Shown here piece by piece: positions 1 to 8,561 of a DNA stretch of 45,695 nucleotides. A program made the position numbers and the translations under genes. Position 1 is the stretch's first letter. Every line of letters begins with the position of its first letter. Source of the DNA: Thermomicrobiales bacterium (GTDB taxonomy: Bacteria > Chloroflexota > Chloroflexia > Thermomicrobiales > UBA6265). Under the pieces are notes generated by a model. That model had not been told where the DNA came from. It made no database searches and was given only the letters and a program-made list of their open reading frames with translations. Location of the stretch: NCBI GenBank assembly GCA_020853615.1, contig JADYYO010000027.1, forward strand, positions 1 to 45,695, written 5' to 3'.

Positions 1-182
1 ACCTCGCGCTCGGTGATGCGCCAGGCCGCCGACCGGCGCGGCGGGCGATCGACTCTCTGGGCAATGACCTCTGGCGCCGCGGCCTCCTGCTGACGGGCGA
101 GCGCATCGCCGGCAAGAGGCATCATCAGGGTCAGCAACGTGAAGAGCGTGACAAGCACCCGCGTCGTACATCGGTCTCGCAT
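1..182 (-). CDS. Exported protein, N-terminal part (partial)
   Basis: This is the 5' end of a minus-strand gene that leaves the window at base 1; about 60 codons are visible. It starts at the ATG at 182, about 9 bases after a GGGAGG ribosome-binding site. The product begins MRDRCTTRVLVTLFTLLTLM, a positively charged n-region and hydrophobic core, then an ALA-type signal peptidase site near residue 30 (DALARQQ). The visible mature part is Gln/Ala/Arg-rich with no recognisable domain. Export is well supported; the function cannot be assigned from this fragment. Confidence 0.6.
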   Translation of the reverse strand, partial: MRDRCTTRVLVTLFTLLTLMMPLAGDALARQQEAAAPEVIAQRVDRPPRRSAAWRITERE

Positions 183-319
183 CGCCGGATGCCTCCCGTT
201 CGCACCACCTCCGCGAGAGGGTTGCTGGCCTCCGCCTCGCCGCGGGCGGTTAAGATAGCGTATGCGTCGCGTGAGATTCTCAGGAGCTTGATGCCGTGAG
301 TGTCGATCGGAGATCACCT

Positions 320-1218
320 GTGCCTGACCTGAAGCCATGGCTCGATTCGGCCGCGCGGGCGCGGCCGATGGATGCCTACGCGCTCCCCTCGGCCCCGGCA
401 GATGCCGGCGAGTGGGACGCGCTGATCGGGCCGAAACGGACGACACGCCAGTCACGGTGATCGAGATCGCCAGCCAGCGGGGCGACGAGCGCGCCCGCCA
501 TGATGACTACCTCGCGGCCATCGCCGCCGTGACCGCGGAGGCGGATGGGACAGTCCTCGCCATCTGCGACATCCTCGAACCGGGAACCCGCGATCTCCTC
601 CCCTACCTCGGCTATGCCGGCGGCGTCGCCACCCTTCTCACCTTTCCATCGTGCGCAGCCTGGCTCGCGGCCATCCTCTCCGACGCCTGGCAGTCGGGGC
701 TCGCGGCGCGCCGGGCCGCCGTCCGCGATGCCATCGTGCTGGCAGCCGGCGAGAATGGCATTCCCCCGCTGGCCCGCGCCATGCTCGGCACGCCGCGCCC
801 CGCCACGGATTTCCTGACCCCGCACATCGATGGCACGACCCCTGCCGAGATCGCGGCCGCGCTCCTGGCCGTCTACCCGGATAGCGGGGCGGACCCGACC
901 CGCGTGCAGCTCGAAACGATGGTCGCCTTCCCCGGATTTCGCGATCGGCCCGTCCACTACATCAATCGCTACGCGTTCGGCGAGGGCGACGACCCCGCCG
1001 TCAAGGGCCCTGCCGCCCACGACGCCTACAACGAGGCGGCCCTGCCGGCGGTCCGCGCGCATGGCGGCTATCCGCTCCTGCGCGCCCCGGTGGACCACCG
1101 GATCGTCAGCGCGATCCCCTGGAGCCGGGTCGAGTCGGCCGAGACGTATGGCAACTTCGTGACGGTCGCCCGCGCGGACGACGCGCACGAGCGCCTGGCC
1201 GCGACCTCCCCGCTGTAG
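320..1218 (+). CDS. DUF1330-like protein with probable N-terminal frameshift
   Basis: The protein ends with ETYGNFVTVARADDAHERLA and contains HYINRYAFGEGDD and LPAVRAHGGYPLLRAP. These resemble the dimeric alpha/beta-barrel folds of DUF1330/NIPSNAP-type proteins, and two such halves seem to be present. The uninterrupted frame opens at ATG 337, but its first 35 residues are Arg/Gly-rich and look like the wrong frame. A GTG at 320, preceded by GGAG at good spacing, opens another frame (VPDLKPWLDSAARARPMDAY, then GEWDALIG) that reads like real protein before it stops. The two frames would join near 430-445 by a one-base shift. The family guess is moderate; the frame analysis is direct from sequence. 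Confidence 0.5.
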
Positions 1219-1280
1219 CGAGGCATCCTCCGGAGCGGGGTCGTCATCACCGTCAGCCGCCGTTCGACGAGGCCACCGCC

Positions 1281-2432
1281 ATGAGCGAGTACCAGTACTA
1301 TGAGTTCCAGGCGATCGACCGCCCGCTGACGGCTGGCGAAATGAAGGAGCTGCGCGCGATTTCATCCCGGGCCAGCATCACCCCGATGCGGTTCCGCAAT
1401 GTCTACAACTACGGCGACTTCCGGGGCGAGCCGCTGGCGCTGATGGAGCGGGACTTCGACGCCTTCGTCTACGTCGCGAACTGGGGAACGCGCCAGCTCA
1501 TGCTGCGCCTGCCGCGCGTGAACCTCGATCCGCTCGCCGCGGAGCCGTACACGGTCGAGTACTCGCTCGGCGTGCATGTCCGCGACGACCGGGTGATCCT
1601 CGCCTTCGATGCGGAGGACGAGGAGCGAGACGACATCGAGTGGATCACCGACGAGGAAGCAGAGAACTGGCTGCCGGCGCTCCTGCCCCTGCGCGCCGAG
1701 CTGGCCGCGGGCGACCAGCGCGCCCTCTACCTCGGCTGGCTGAGTGCGATCGAGATGATGGAGGAGGACGAGGAGGTCGAGCCGCCGGTCGCGCCGGGCC
1801 TGCGCGCGCTTTCCCCAACGCTCCAGACCCTCGCCACGTTTCTTCGCGTCGATCAGGACCTCCTCGCCGTTGCCGCCACGGCGAGCCCCGATCTCCCGGC
1901 GCCGCCGTCGCCGGCGGATCTTCAGCAATGGATCGCGGTCCTTCCGCCGGCCAAGAAAGACGCGCTGCTCCTGCAGCCCGCCCACGACGCCAATGGCGCG
2001 CAGACGGCATTGATGCGGCGGTTCCGGCAGGAGGCCACGCCGCTCGCGGACGCGCCGCCTGGCGAACGGACGGTGGCGCAATTGCTGGAGGCCGCCGAGG
2101 CGCACCGCGCGGAGCGCGAGCGCCAGGAGGCGGAACGCGAGGCGCTGGCGCGGGCGAAGCGGGAGCGGAAGGCGACCGCCGCCCGGGCCGCCTACCTCGA
2201 CACCCTCATCGGCGAGGAAGAGGCGCTCTGGCGCCAGGTCGCCACCCTGATCGCGACCACGAAGCCGAAGGAGTACGACCGCCCGGTGCAGCTCCTCGCC
2301 GACCTGCGCGATCTCGCCGCCCGCGGCAACACGAACCGTGAGTTCACGGCGCGCCTCGCCGCCTTGCGCGAGGGGTACGCCAAGCGCCGGGGCCTGATCG
2401 ACCGGCTCGACAAGGCCGGGCTCCGGGCGTAG
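1281..2432 (+). CDS. Conserved hypothetical protein (MSEYQYYEF family)
   Basis: The 383-residue protein starts MSEYQYYEFQAIDRPLT at an ATG preceded by GAGG. The N-terminal half (1-170) is a compact acidic domain with conserved-looking blocks (RNVYNYGDFRGEP, YVANWGTRQLMLRLP, DIEWITDEEAENWLP). The C-terminal half, from about 255, is a Glu/Arg/Ala-rich predicted coiled coil. It has no signal peptide or membrane segment, so it is probably cytoplasmic. I recognise the opening as that of a widespread uncharacterised bacterial family whose relatives sit near SWIM zinc-finger genes, but no SWIM gene is present here. Function unknown. Confidence 0.7.
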   Translation: MSEYQYYEFQAIDRPLTAGEMKELRAISSRASITPMRFRNVYNYGDFRGEPLALMERDFDAFVYVANWGTRQLMLRLPRVNLDPLAAEPYTVEYSLGVHVRDDRVILAFDAEDEERDDIEWITDEEAENWLPALLPLRAELAAGDQRALYLGWLSAIEMMEEDEEVEPPVAPGLRALSPTLQTLATFLRVDQDLLAVAATASPDLPAPPSPADLQQWIAVLPPAKKDALLLQPAHDANGAQTALMRRFRQEATPLADAPPGERTVAQLLEAAEAHRAERERQEAEREALARAKRERKATAARAAYLDTLIGEEEALWRQVATLIATTKPKEYDRPVQLLADLRDLAARGNTNREFTARLAALREGYAKRRGLIDRLDKAGLRA

Positions 2433-2446
2433 ATCGCGCCGCGGCC

Positions 2447-3910
2447 TCACTCGACCTGCACCACCTCGAGACCGAGCAGCCGCCCCACTTTGGCGATACG
2501 GTCGGCGACGTGGCCGATACCGAGCGCGGAGTGATGCGTCGGGCCGTGCGCGCACCAGCGGTCGATGAACTCCGCCGGCGGCAGCGCGAAGGCGATGCGC
2601 GAGAAGGTGTTCCCGATCTGCAGCACCGGGCCGGGGAGGGAATCCCCCTCGGCGGTCAGGAGCTTCAATCGGCCATCGCCGGTCTGCGCCACCGTCAGGA
2701 TCGTCACCGGCCCGGTCTTGACCCGCGCCTCGACCGCGACGCCGCCGCCCCGCTTGCCGTGGAAGATGTCCTTGCCGCGCAACGTCGGCGTCCCCTCGGC
2801 GATGGCGAGGTGGAAGGGGCCGTCGTGCCCCATCAGGAAGAAATCATCGACGAAATCCATCGCCGCGAACTCGGTGAAGGAGCCGCCCGCCCCGAGGCGG
2901 TCCATGATGAGCATGGCGATGGCGGTGAGCGCGTCCCCCTCGCCCGCGCAGGGGACGCCCTGCCCGGTCAGGAGCGTGTTGCCGAGGATCATGCCGGAGC
3001 CGATCCGCTCCGCCTCGTTGCCGTCGAGCCCGCGGTAGTAGTAGGCGAGGGCGTCGAGGGCGAAATCGCGTCGCAGCGCCTCCAGCCCCGCCGCCACCCG
3101 GCCCGCCCACGCCAACTCCTCCGGCGTGGGCGCGCGCTTCTCCGGGTCGTTCGGATCGCCGCCGCCCATCGCGAAGGCCGCCCGCGCGGCATCGAGCTCG
3201 CGCGCGACCGCGTCGTCGGTGGCGGCATCGACCCGGACCTGCAGGTCGTCGATCTCCAGCAGCTCGACGTGCAGCCCGGTCAACGCGCCGATCATCGTGA
3301 AGTCGGTGTAGAGGTCCATCATGCCGGGATAGGTGTGGCCAAGGAAGCCGAGCCGGCCCTTGCGCAGCGCGCGGACGGCCCTCGCGGCGGAGATCCACGC
3401 TTCGATCTCCCGCCAGGCGCGCTCGCCGGCGGGGCCATCCTCCCGGTGGAGCATGCCGCTGACGAGGTTGAAGGGGATGCCGGAGCGGGCGAAGACGCCG
3501 GCCAGCTCCGGAATGACGCAAACGGTGCAGTTGGCCAGCCACTCCGCGGTATCGGCGTGCTCGTAGTCGAGCGCCGGCGACGGCTGCAGGTTGAGCACGA
3601 GCGCGGGCCGGCCGACGTCGCGGACGGCGGGGAGGACCTGCGACGAGGTGGCATAGGTGCCGACATAGCAGACGACGAGATCGACATCCTCGCGGGCAAA
3701 GCGCGCTCCCGCCTCACGCGCGCCCGGGGGCGTGTCGACCAGCCCGGCCGAGACCACCTCCGCCCCAGTCGCGGCGATCCCCGCCTCGACCTCGCGCTGA
3801 TACCCCTCCAGCCGCTCCTTCAGCCCCGGCAACTGCTCCCAATACGCATGCAGCCCGATGCCGAAGACTCCCACCTTGACTGGCGGCGTCGCAATCCGTT
3901 CCAACACCAC
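2447..3910 (-). CDS. L-arabinose/L-fucose isomerase-family protein
   Basis: This cytoplasmic sugar isomerase-like enzyme of about 487 residues is close to the usual length of AraA (about 500). The GEGDALTA block, the DFVDDFFLMGHDGPFH block and the C-terminal GPTHHSALGIGH block correspond to regions carrying the metal-binding Glu/His residues of the AraA/FucI superfamily. A frame opens at ATG 3931, but AAAGGAG directly upstream of tandem GTG codons (3910 and 3907) marks a better start, so 3910 is used. It is the last gene of a minus-strand sugar operon after rhaM. No rhamnose isomerase, kinase or aldolase is seen, so this enzyme may act on a deoxy-sugar; the substrate is inferred, not shown. 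Confidence 0.75.
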   Translation of the reverse strand: MVLERIATPPVKVGVFGIGLHAYWEQLPGLKERLEGYQREVEAGIAATGAEVVSAGLVDTPPGAREAGARFAREDVDLVVCYVGTYATSSQVLPAVRDVGRPALVLNLQPSPALDYEHADTAEWLANCTVCVIPELAGVFARSGIPFNLVSGMLHREDGPAGERAWREIEAWISAARAVRALRKGRLGFLGHTYPGMMDLYTDFTMIGALTGLHVELLEIDDLQVRVDAATDDAVARELDAARAAFAMGGGDPNDPEKRAPTPEELAWAGRVAAGLEALRRDFALDALAYYYRGLDGNEAERIGSGMILGNTLLTGQGVPCAGEGDALTAIAMLIMDRLGAGGSFTEFAAMDFVDDFFLMGHDGPFHLAIAEGTPTLRGKDIFHGKRGGGVAVEARVKTGPVTILTVAQTGDGRLKLLTAEGDSLPGPVLQIGNTFSRIAFALPPAEFIDRWCAHGPTHHSALGIGHVADRIAKVGRLLGLEVVQVE

Positions 3911-3929
3911 GTCGGCTCCTTTCGGGGCC

Positions 3930-4050
3930 ATCAGCTATCGGCTATCAGCTACCAGCTATCAGTCGTTGACTCGAGAGCACGGAGCCTGACTCAATAACGC
4001 ACCGAATAACGACGAAAAACCAGACGCCGATAGCTGATAGCTGATAGCCC
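3930..4050. repeat. Facing heptanucleotide repeat tracts (AGCTATC)
   Basis: Between the isomerase and rhaM lie two short tracts built on a 7-base unit. The first, 3930-3964, repeats ATCAGCT/ATCGGCT/ACCAGCT. The second, 4027-4050, repeats GATAGCT and is the inverse complement of the first, so the two could pair across about 60 bases. The tract touches the start region of the isomerase. The unit length matches the other heptamer tracts in this window. Confidence 0.7.
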
Positions 4051-4371
4051 TCATTCCATCCGAAAAATCTCGTCCATCATGCGCATTGGCTCGGGGGCGT
4101 CGGGGTCGACCGGCGTGGCGAGGTAGCCGGTCATGAACTCCTGCCAGCGCCGGTTTGCGTCGGAGCGGGCCAGGGCCGCCGAGGCGGCGGCCCAGTCGTC
4201 GCACTCGAGATAGCCGAAGAGCTCCGGGCCATCGCTGAAGATCGAGTAGTTGCGGATCGAGGCGGCACGCATGTCGTCCAGCAGCTCCGGCCAGACCTCC
4301 TGATGCAGCCGCTTGTACTCCTCCAGCCGCTCCGGTTTCACCCAGAGCCGAAACGCGACGCGCTGCGTCAT
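4051..4371 (-). CDS. rhaM: L-rhamnose mutarotase
   Basis: The enzyme interconverts the alpha and beta anomers of L-rhamnose in the cytoplasm. At 106 residues it has the normal size of the RhaM (DUF718) family, a small dimeric alpha/beta fold. Family-like blocks are visible: RVAFRLWVKPERLEEYKRLH at the start, EVWPELLDDMRAASIRNYSI in the middle and MDEIFRME at the end. The longer frame to 4437 adds 22 implausible residues; the ATG at 4371 follows GGAGG and gives the family N-terminus MTQRVAF. It lies between the sugar permease and the isomerase-like gene, which points to a 6-deoxyhexose such as rhamnose as the operon substrate. Confidence 0.9.
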   Translation of the reverse strand: MTQRVAFRLWVKPERLEEYKRLHQEVWPELLDDMRAASIRNYSIFSDGPELFGYLECDDWAAASAALARSDANRRWQEFMTGYLATPVDPDAPEPMRMMDEIFRME

Positions 4372-4449
4372 CGTGCTGTTCCTCCATCTCGACGTTGCTT
4401 CATCGCCGCGTGGAATTCGCGTCATCCCGCGTGCCATGACACCGTGACG

Positions 4450-4537
4450 GTGTCATCCTGAGCGCGGCGAAGGATCTCGGCTCCCGTCAACACTGCTTTC
4501 CCCTGTGCCGAGATGCTTCGTTCCTCAGCATGCCACG
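4450..4537. repeat. Palindromic element, GTGTCATCCTGAG family, copy 1
   Basis: The left arm reads TGTCATCCTGAGCGCGGCG then AAGGATCTCGGC; the right arm is the near inverse complement, GCCGAGATGCTTCG then TTCCTCAGCATGCCAC. It is one of five copies in the window (others near 5680, 15770, 32893 and 40453). It sits in the gap between rhaM and the permease gene. There is no coding capacity and no transposase. Confidence 0.8.
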
Positions 4538-4592
4538 GCAAAGAGGCGCCATCGGTCAGAAACGTGATTTCGCCTCTGAAGTGTCGCCCTAC

Positions 4593-5627
4593 TCATGCTC
4601 CCTCGCCCCGGCGCAACTGGTCGATCACCACCGCCAGCAGGAGCACCAACCCCCAGGCGATCATCTGGTAGAAGGAGGAGACGTCGGTCAGGACCAGGCC
4701 GTTGCGCAGCGTCTCCATGATCAGCGCGCCAAGGAGGGTGCCCCAGACCCGGCCGCGCCCCCCGGCGAGGCTCGCCCCGCCGAGGACGACGGCGGCGACG
4801 GCGTTCAACTCGAGCCCGTTCGCCGCCTGCGGGCTGCCGGCGCTGAGCTGAGCGGCCAGGATCGCGCCCGCGAAGCCGGCTGAGAGGCCGGAGATGATGT
4901 AGGCGGCCAGTTGCACCCGCCCGACATCGATCCCGGCCAGCAGCGCCGCCCGCGAGTTGCCGCCGACCGCGAAGAGGGCACGGCCGAAGGTCGTGAAGCG
5001 GAGCGTCAGCCAGACGAGGACGAAGACGGCGAGCATGATCAGCACCGCGACCGGGATGTCCCAGAGCACGCGCCCGGTGCCGAGCCAGCGCAGATGCGGC
5101 CCCGGGAAGACCTGGGTGAGGGCGTTCGTCCAGACGTAGGCGATGCCGCGCACGATCGAGAGCATGGCCAGGGTGGTGATCAGCGGGTTGACCCGGACGA
5201 CGGTGATCAGGAGGCCGTTGATCACACCGACCAGCAGGCCGACCCCGATCGCGCCGGCGACCGAGAGCCAGTCGGACGCCCCGGCCGTCAGCATCTTGGC
5301 CGTCACCACGCCGGCGAGCGCGACGGTGGAGCCGACGGAGAGGTCGAAGCCGCGCGAAATGATCACCATCGTCTGCGTGGCGGCGACGATGCCGAGGATC
5401 GAGACCCCGACCAGGATGTTGAGGAAGTTGTTCTTCGTCAGGAAAAAGGGCGAGAGTTGCGAGAAGATGATGATGATCAGCACGTAGACGACGAGGAGCC
5501 CGATCCCGGCGTCCCAGAGATCGCCGAGCGTCAATCGTGGCCGCCGCGTCGCGCCCGTGATGTCAGATGGCAGATTTCGGATGTCGGGCGCAGGCGCGCC
5601 GTCGGATGTCGACATCTCAGCCCTCAT
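4593..5627 (-). CDS. Sugar ABC transporter permease (RbsC type)
   Basis: This inner-membrane permease of a CUT2-class sugar importer has 344 residues, usual for the family. A roughly 40-residue hydrophilic leader is followed by many hydrophobic helices. The family block QTMVIISRGFDLSVGS lies near residues 85-100, and the EAA-like loop region VGGNSRAALLAGI is present near 230. It pairs with the ATPase at 5838 and the binding protein at 7482, in the same direction. The start could be ATG 5627 (MRAEM) or ATG 5615 (MSTSDG); neither ribosome-binding site is decisive. Confidence 0.9.
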   Translation of the reverse strand: MRAEMSTSDGAPAPDIRNLPSDITGATRRPRLTLGDLWDAGIGLLVVYVLIIIIFSQLSPFFLTKNNFLNILVGVSILGIVAATQTMVIISRGFDLSVGSTVALAGVVTAKMLTAGASDWLSVAGAIGVGLLVGVINGLLITVVRVNPLITTLAMLSIVRGIAYVWTNALTQVFPGPHLRWLGTGRVLWDIPVAVLIMLAVFVLVWLTLRFTTFGRALFAVGGNSRAALLAGIDVGRVQLAAYIISGLSAGFAGAILAAQLSAGSPQAANGLELNAVAAVVLGGASLAGGRGRVWGTLLGALIMETLRNGLVLTDVSSFYQMIAWGLVLLLAVVIDQLRRGEGA

Positions 5628-5668
5628 CCCCCAAACCCGGAATCCCCAATCCGCAATCCGGCATCAAC
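5622..5668. repeat. Heptanucleotide repeat tract (ATCCCCA/ATCCGCA)
   Basis: The stretch reads as degenerate 7-base units: ACCCGGA, ATCCCCA, ATCCGCA, ATCCGGC. It covers the start region of the permease gene, so the first codons of that frame derive from or abut the repeat. Confidence 0.6.
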
Positions 5669-5679
5669 AACCTAAAGGG

Positions 5680-5793
5680 CTGTGCGGACGTGGTGTCATC
5701 CTGAGCGAAGCGAAGGATCTCGGCTTCCCGGAACAGCGCGTCTCCTGTGAGCCGAGATGCTTCGTTCCTCAGCATGACACGTCTTGCGCACGC
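5680..5793. repeat. Palindromic element, GTGTCATCCTGAG family, copy 2
   Basis: This is the longest copy. The arms start TGTGCGGACGTGGTGTCATC on the left and end AGCATGACACGTCTTGCGCA on the right. Its inner parts contain CGAAGGATCTCGGC and GCCGAGATGCTTCG. It lies between the ATPase and permease genes of the sugar operon and would fold into a long hairpin in the operon transcript. Confidence 0.85.
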
Positions 5794-5810
5794 CGCTGTA
5801 ATCCCCAACA

Positions 5811-5837
5811 CCCAACACCCACCACCCATCACCCCGT
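5811..5837. repeat. Heptanucleotide repeat tract (AACACCC)
   Basis: Four consecutive degenerate 7-base units (AACACCC twice, ACCACCC, ATCACCC) lie immediately after the stop codon of the ATPase gene (minus strand). Confidence 0.6.
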
Positions 5838-7364
5838 CTAAACCTTGGCGCCGCCGATGGCGCTATCGAGAATCTCCTCCTGCGTGACCGCGCCGCGCTG
5901 GAACTCGCCGGTGAGGCGGCCATCGGCGATCGTCAGAATCCGGTCCGACATCGAGAGGATTTCCGGCAGCTCCGACGAGACGAGCAGGATCGCCGCCCCC
6001 TCCTCGGCCAGGTTCTCCATCAGGCGGTAGACCTCGACCTTCGCCCCGACGTCGATGCCACGCGTCGGCTCCTCCAGCACGAAGACGCGGGGCCGCGCCT
6101 CGAGCCAGCGGCCGAGGACCACTTTCTGCTGGTTTCCGCCCGAGAGACGGCCGACTGGTGCCTCGATCCCCGGCGTCCGGATCTGGAGCGCGCGGACCAT
6201 CTCCACCGCCCGCGCCCGCTCGATCCCCTGCCGGATGAACCCCCAATCGCTGATGGCCCCGAGCGTGCTCAAGCTCAGATTCTCGCGCACGCTCATGCCG
6301 AGGACGAGCCCCTCTTCCTTCCGCTCCCCCGGCACTAGCGCGATCCCCGCCCGCCGCGCGCGGCCGGGCGTCGGCAGGCCGAGCGAGCGCCCCGCGACGA
6401 TCACCTCGCCCCGGTCGGCCCGCTCCGCCCCGAAGATCGCCTTGACCAACAGATCGGCGCCGGAGCCGAGCAGGCCGAAGACGCCGACGATCTCGCCGGA
6501 GCGGACCAGAAAGCTGATGTCGCTCAGCTTCTCCCCCCGGCCGAGGCCGCGCACCTCCAGCAGCGGCTCCCCCGGGGTCGACTCCCGCCGGGGGTAGAGC
6601 TCGTCGACGCTGCGGCCGACCATCGCCCGCACCACCTCGGCGCGGGTCGTCTCCGCCGTCGGCCAGTCGGCGACGAGCGCGCCGTCGCGCAGGACGGCGA
6701 TACGGTCGGCCAGGCTGAAGACCTCGTCGAGCCGGTGCGAGATGTAGATGATGGAAACGTCACTCTCGGCGAGCCGGCGGACGAGGGTAAAGAGGCGCTG
6801 CACCTCCTGCTCGCTCAGCGCCGCCGTCGGCTCGTCCATGACGATCACCCGCGCCTCGAGCGAGAGGGCACGCGCAATCTCGACGATCTGCCGCTCCGCG
6901 ACCGGCAGGCTGGCAACGATCGTACGCGGGTCGAGATGGGGCGCGAGCGGGGCGAGGATGGCGCGCGCCTCCCGGTTGACGGCCTCCCAGTCGACGACCG
7001 GGCCCCGCTTCGGCAGCCGTCCGAGGAGGACGTTCTCGGCGACGGTCAGCGTCGGGACGTAATTCAGCTCCTGGTAGATGACGGCGATGCCCATCTGGCG
7101 CGCCTGTGCCGGGTCGCTCAGGCGGATCTCCTGCCCATCGAGTGCGATCGTCCCCGCGTCGGGCACGATCTCGCCGGCCAGAATCTTCGCCAGCGTCGAT
7201 TTCCCGGCGCCATTCTCGCCGCAGAGCGCCAGAATCTCACCCCGGCCGACCGCGAGCGACACCCCGCGCACCGCCTGGATGCCGCCAAACGCCTTGGCGA
7301 TGCCCGAGAGTTGGAGACGTGGGTGTTGGGTGGTGGGTGTTGGGTGTTGAGGTGATTGGGTCAT
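5838..7364 (-). CDS. Sugar ABC transporter ATP-binding protein (RbsA type, two domains)
   Basis: This double ATPase energises a CUT2 sugar importer at the inner face of the membrane. Domain 1 has Walker A GENGAGKST, a Q-loop (VIYQELN) and Walker B VIVMDEPTAAL. Domain 2 has a degenerate Walker A (GLLGSGADLL) but keeps the signature LSGGNQQKV and Walker B VFVLEEPTRG, normal for this family. The frame extends to 7463, but those 33 residues come from repeat DNA. Starting at ATG 7364 gives 508 residues, near the family norm. Even so the first ~15 residues (MTQSPQHPTPTTQHP) are encoded by the heptamer repeat, and no clear ribosome-binding site is seen. Confidence 0.9.
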   Translation of the reverse strand: MTQSPQHPTPTTQHPRLQLSGIAKAFGGIQAVRGVSLAVGRGEILALCGENGAGKSTLAKILAGEIVPDAGTIALDGQEIRLSDPAQARQMGIAVIYQELNYVPTLTVAENVLLGRLPKRGPVVDWEAVNREARAILAPLAPHLDPRTIVASLPVAERQIVEIARALSLEARVIVMDEPTAALSEQEVQRLFTLVRRLAESDVSIIYISHRLDEVFSLADRIAVLRDGALVADWPTAETTRAEVVRAMVGRSVDELYPRRESTPGEPLLEVRGLGRGEKLSDISFLVRSGEIVGVFGLLGSGADLLVKAIFGAERADRGEVIVAGRSLGLPTPGRARRAGIALVPGERKEEGLVLGMSVRENLSLSTLGAISDWGFIRQGIERARAVEMVRALQIRTPGIEAPVGRLSGGNQQKVVLGRWLEARPRVFVLEEPTRGIDVGAKVEVYRLMENLAEEGAAILLVSSELPEILSMSDRILTIADGRLTGEFQRGAVTQEEILDSAIGGAKV

Positions 7365-7481
7365 GGGGTGATAGGGGTTGGGTGATGGGTGATGGGGGTT
7401 GGGTGATAGGAGGCCGTGTGCGTGACATCCGACATCCGCGATCCGACATCCATCACCTATCACCCATCACCCATCACCCCG
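7318..7481. repeat. Two facing heptanucleotide tracts (GGGTGTT/GGGTGAT and CATCCGA/CACCCAT)
   Basis: From 7318 to 7410 the plus strand is a run of G-rich 7-base units (GGGTGTT, GGGTGGT, GGGTGAT, AGGGGTT). From 7425 to 7481 it is a run of C-rich 7-base units (CATCCGA, GATCCGA, CACCTAT, CACCCAT). The two runs are near inverse complements. They fill the gap between the binding-protein and ATPase genes and run into the ATPase N-terminus. Confidence 0.8.
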
Positions 7482-8561
7482 TTACGCGCACGCGTTCGGG
7501 TAGAACTGCTCGATGTTGGCGCGGTCGATCCAGAGATGGTTGATCAGCACCTGGTCGGGCACCGGCTCCCCCTTGGCGAGCTTGATCGCCAGCGGGATCA
7601 GGTAGTCGCCGTAGCGGTCCGGGAAGTAGGCGACCGAGCCGATGAAGGCCGGGGTGTCGCGGCAGATCTCGGTCCGCGCCTCGATCGTCGCGTTCTGGCC
7701 GGCGATCATCACGTCGTTGGTGCGGTTGGCCGCCTCGGCCGCACGCAGCGCGCCGACTGCGCTCGGGTCGTTGATCGCCGAGACGAGGATGTGATCGGCA
7801 TCGGAGAGGCGCGTCAGCACGTCCTGGAAGACGGTCCGGCTATCCTCCAGGTTCCCCTTGCCGTCGACGCGGATGATCTTGTCGTCGGTCAGGTTCGGCA
7901 GGACTTCCTTGACGCCCTCGGCTGCGCCATCCATCCGCTGCTGCGGGAGCGGGCCCGACTGCGGCAGCTCGAGCAGCACCAGCGCGTCGACGTCGCCGCC
8001 CCAGCGCTCCTGCGCCATCTGGCCGAGGTGGCGGCCGCCGATCTTGCCCGCCTCGAGGTTGTTGGCGCCGAAGAAGATGGCGCACGGCTCCTGCGGAATA
8101 TCGATGGCGATCACCGGGATGTTGGCCGCCTCGAACTTGCTGCAGATCGCCGGGGCGACGCCGACGTCGGTCTGGAACTCGATCGCCACGTTGACGCCGC
8201 GCGTCACCAGCGTGTCGGCATTGGTGAGAGCGACCTGGGGATCGTATTCGTTGTCGGTGATGATCAGGTTGACGTTGAGGCAGTCGGCCACGCGCTGCAG
8301 GCCGCCGTTGACGTCCTGCACGAAGGGGAACTCGCCGGAGAGGCCGGCGTAGCCGACGGTGATCGGCTCGGCCAGCGGCTGCTCGGCCGCGCAGGCGTCG
8401 GGCACCAGCGCCTCTTCGGAGGTCGGCGTCGCCCCCTGCGCCATCGGCGTGGCATCCTGCGCCGCTACCCCAATGCTCCCCGCCAGCAGCGAGGCGATCA
8501 GGGCAAGCCCCACGCCCACGCGCGCACGGAGGCCGCTCCGGGTTCTGGTCGCGATCCGCAT
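7482..8561 (-). CDS. Sugar ABC transporter substrate-binding protein (RbsB type)
   Basis: This exported sugar-binding protein of a CUT2 importer has 359 residues. The start at ATG 8561 follows GGAGGAG and gives a twin-basic n-region, a hydrophobic core (VGLALIASLLAGSIGVAAQ) and cleavage near residue 35. The mature protein opens with an Ala/Thr/Pro linker, then a periplasmic-binding type I fold: ITVGYAGLSGEFPFVQDVN, VIAIDIPQEPCAIFFGANN (hinge side), HILVSAINDPSAVGALRA. It is the first gene of the minus-strand sugar operon, so the operon promoter should lie upstream of 8561. The substrate is not readable from sequence; the linked rhaM suggests a deoxyhexose. Confidence 0.9.
   Translation of the reverse strand: MRIATRTRSGLRARVGVGLALIASLLAGSIGVAAQDATPMAQGATPTSEEALVPDACAAEQPLAEPITVGYAGLSGEFPFVQDVNGGLQRVADCLNVNLIITDNEYDPQVALTNADTLVTRGVNVAIEFQTDVGVAPAICSKFEAANIPVIAIDIPQEPCAIFFGANNLEAGKIGGRHLGQMAQERWGGDVDALVLLELPQSGPLPQQRMDGAAEGVKEVLPNLTDDKIIRVDGKGNLEDSRTVFQDVLTRLSDADHILVSAINDPSAVGALRAAEAANRTNDVMIAGQNATIEARTEICRDTPAFIGSVAYFPDRYGDYLIPLAIKLAKGEPVPDQVLINHLWIDRANIEQFYPNACA

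Noticed and set aside
376-1365. Long minus-strand frame (329 codons) opposite the DUF1330-like gene
   Set aside because: It is Arg/Gly-rich antisense composition from high-GC DNA, has no family features, and overlaps a better supported gene.
2510-3997. 495-codon plus-strand frame opposite the isomerase-like gene
   Set aside because: It mirrors a clear isomerase-family gene and shows only His/Arg/Asp/Glu-biased shadow composition.
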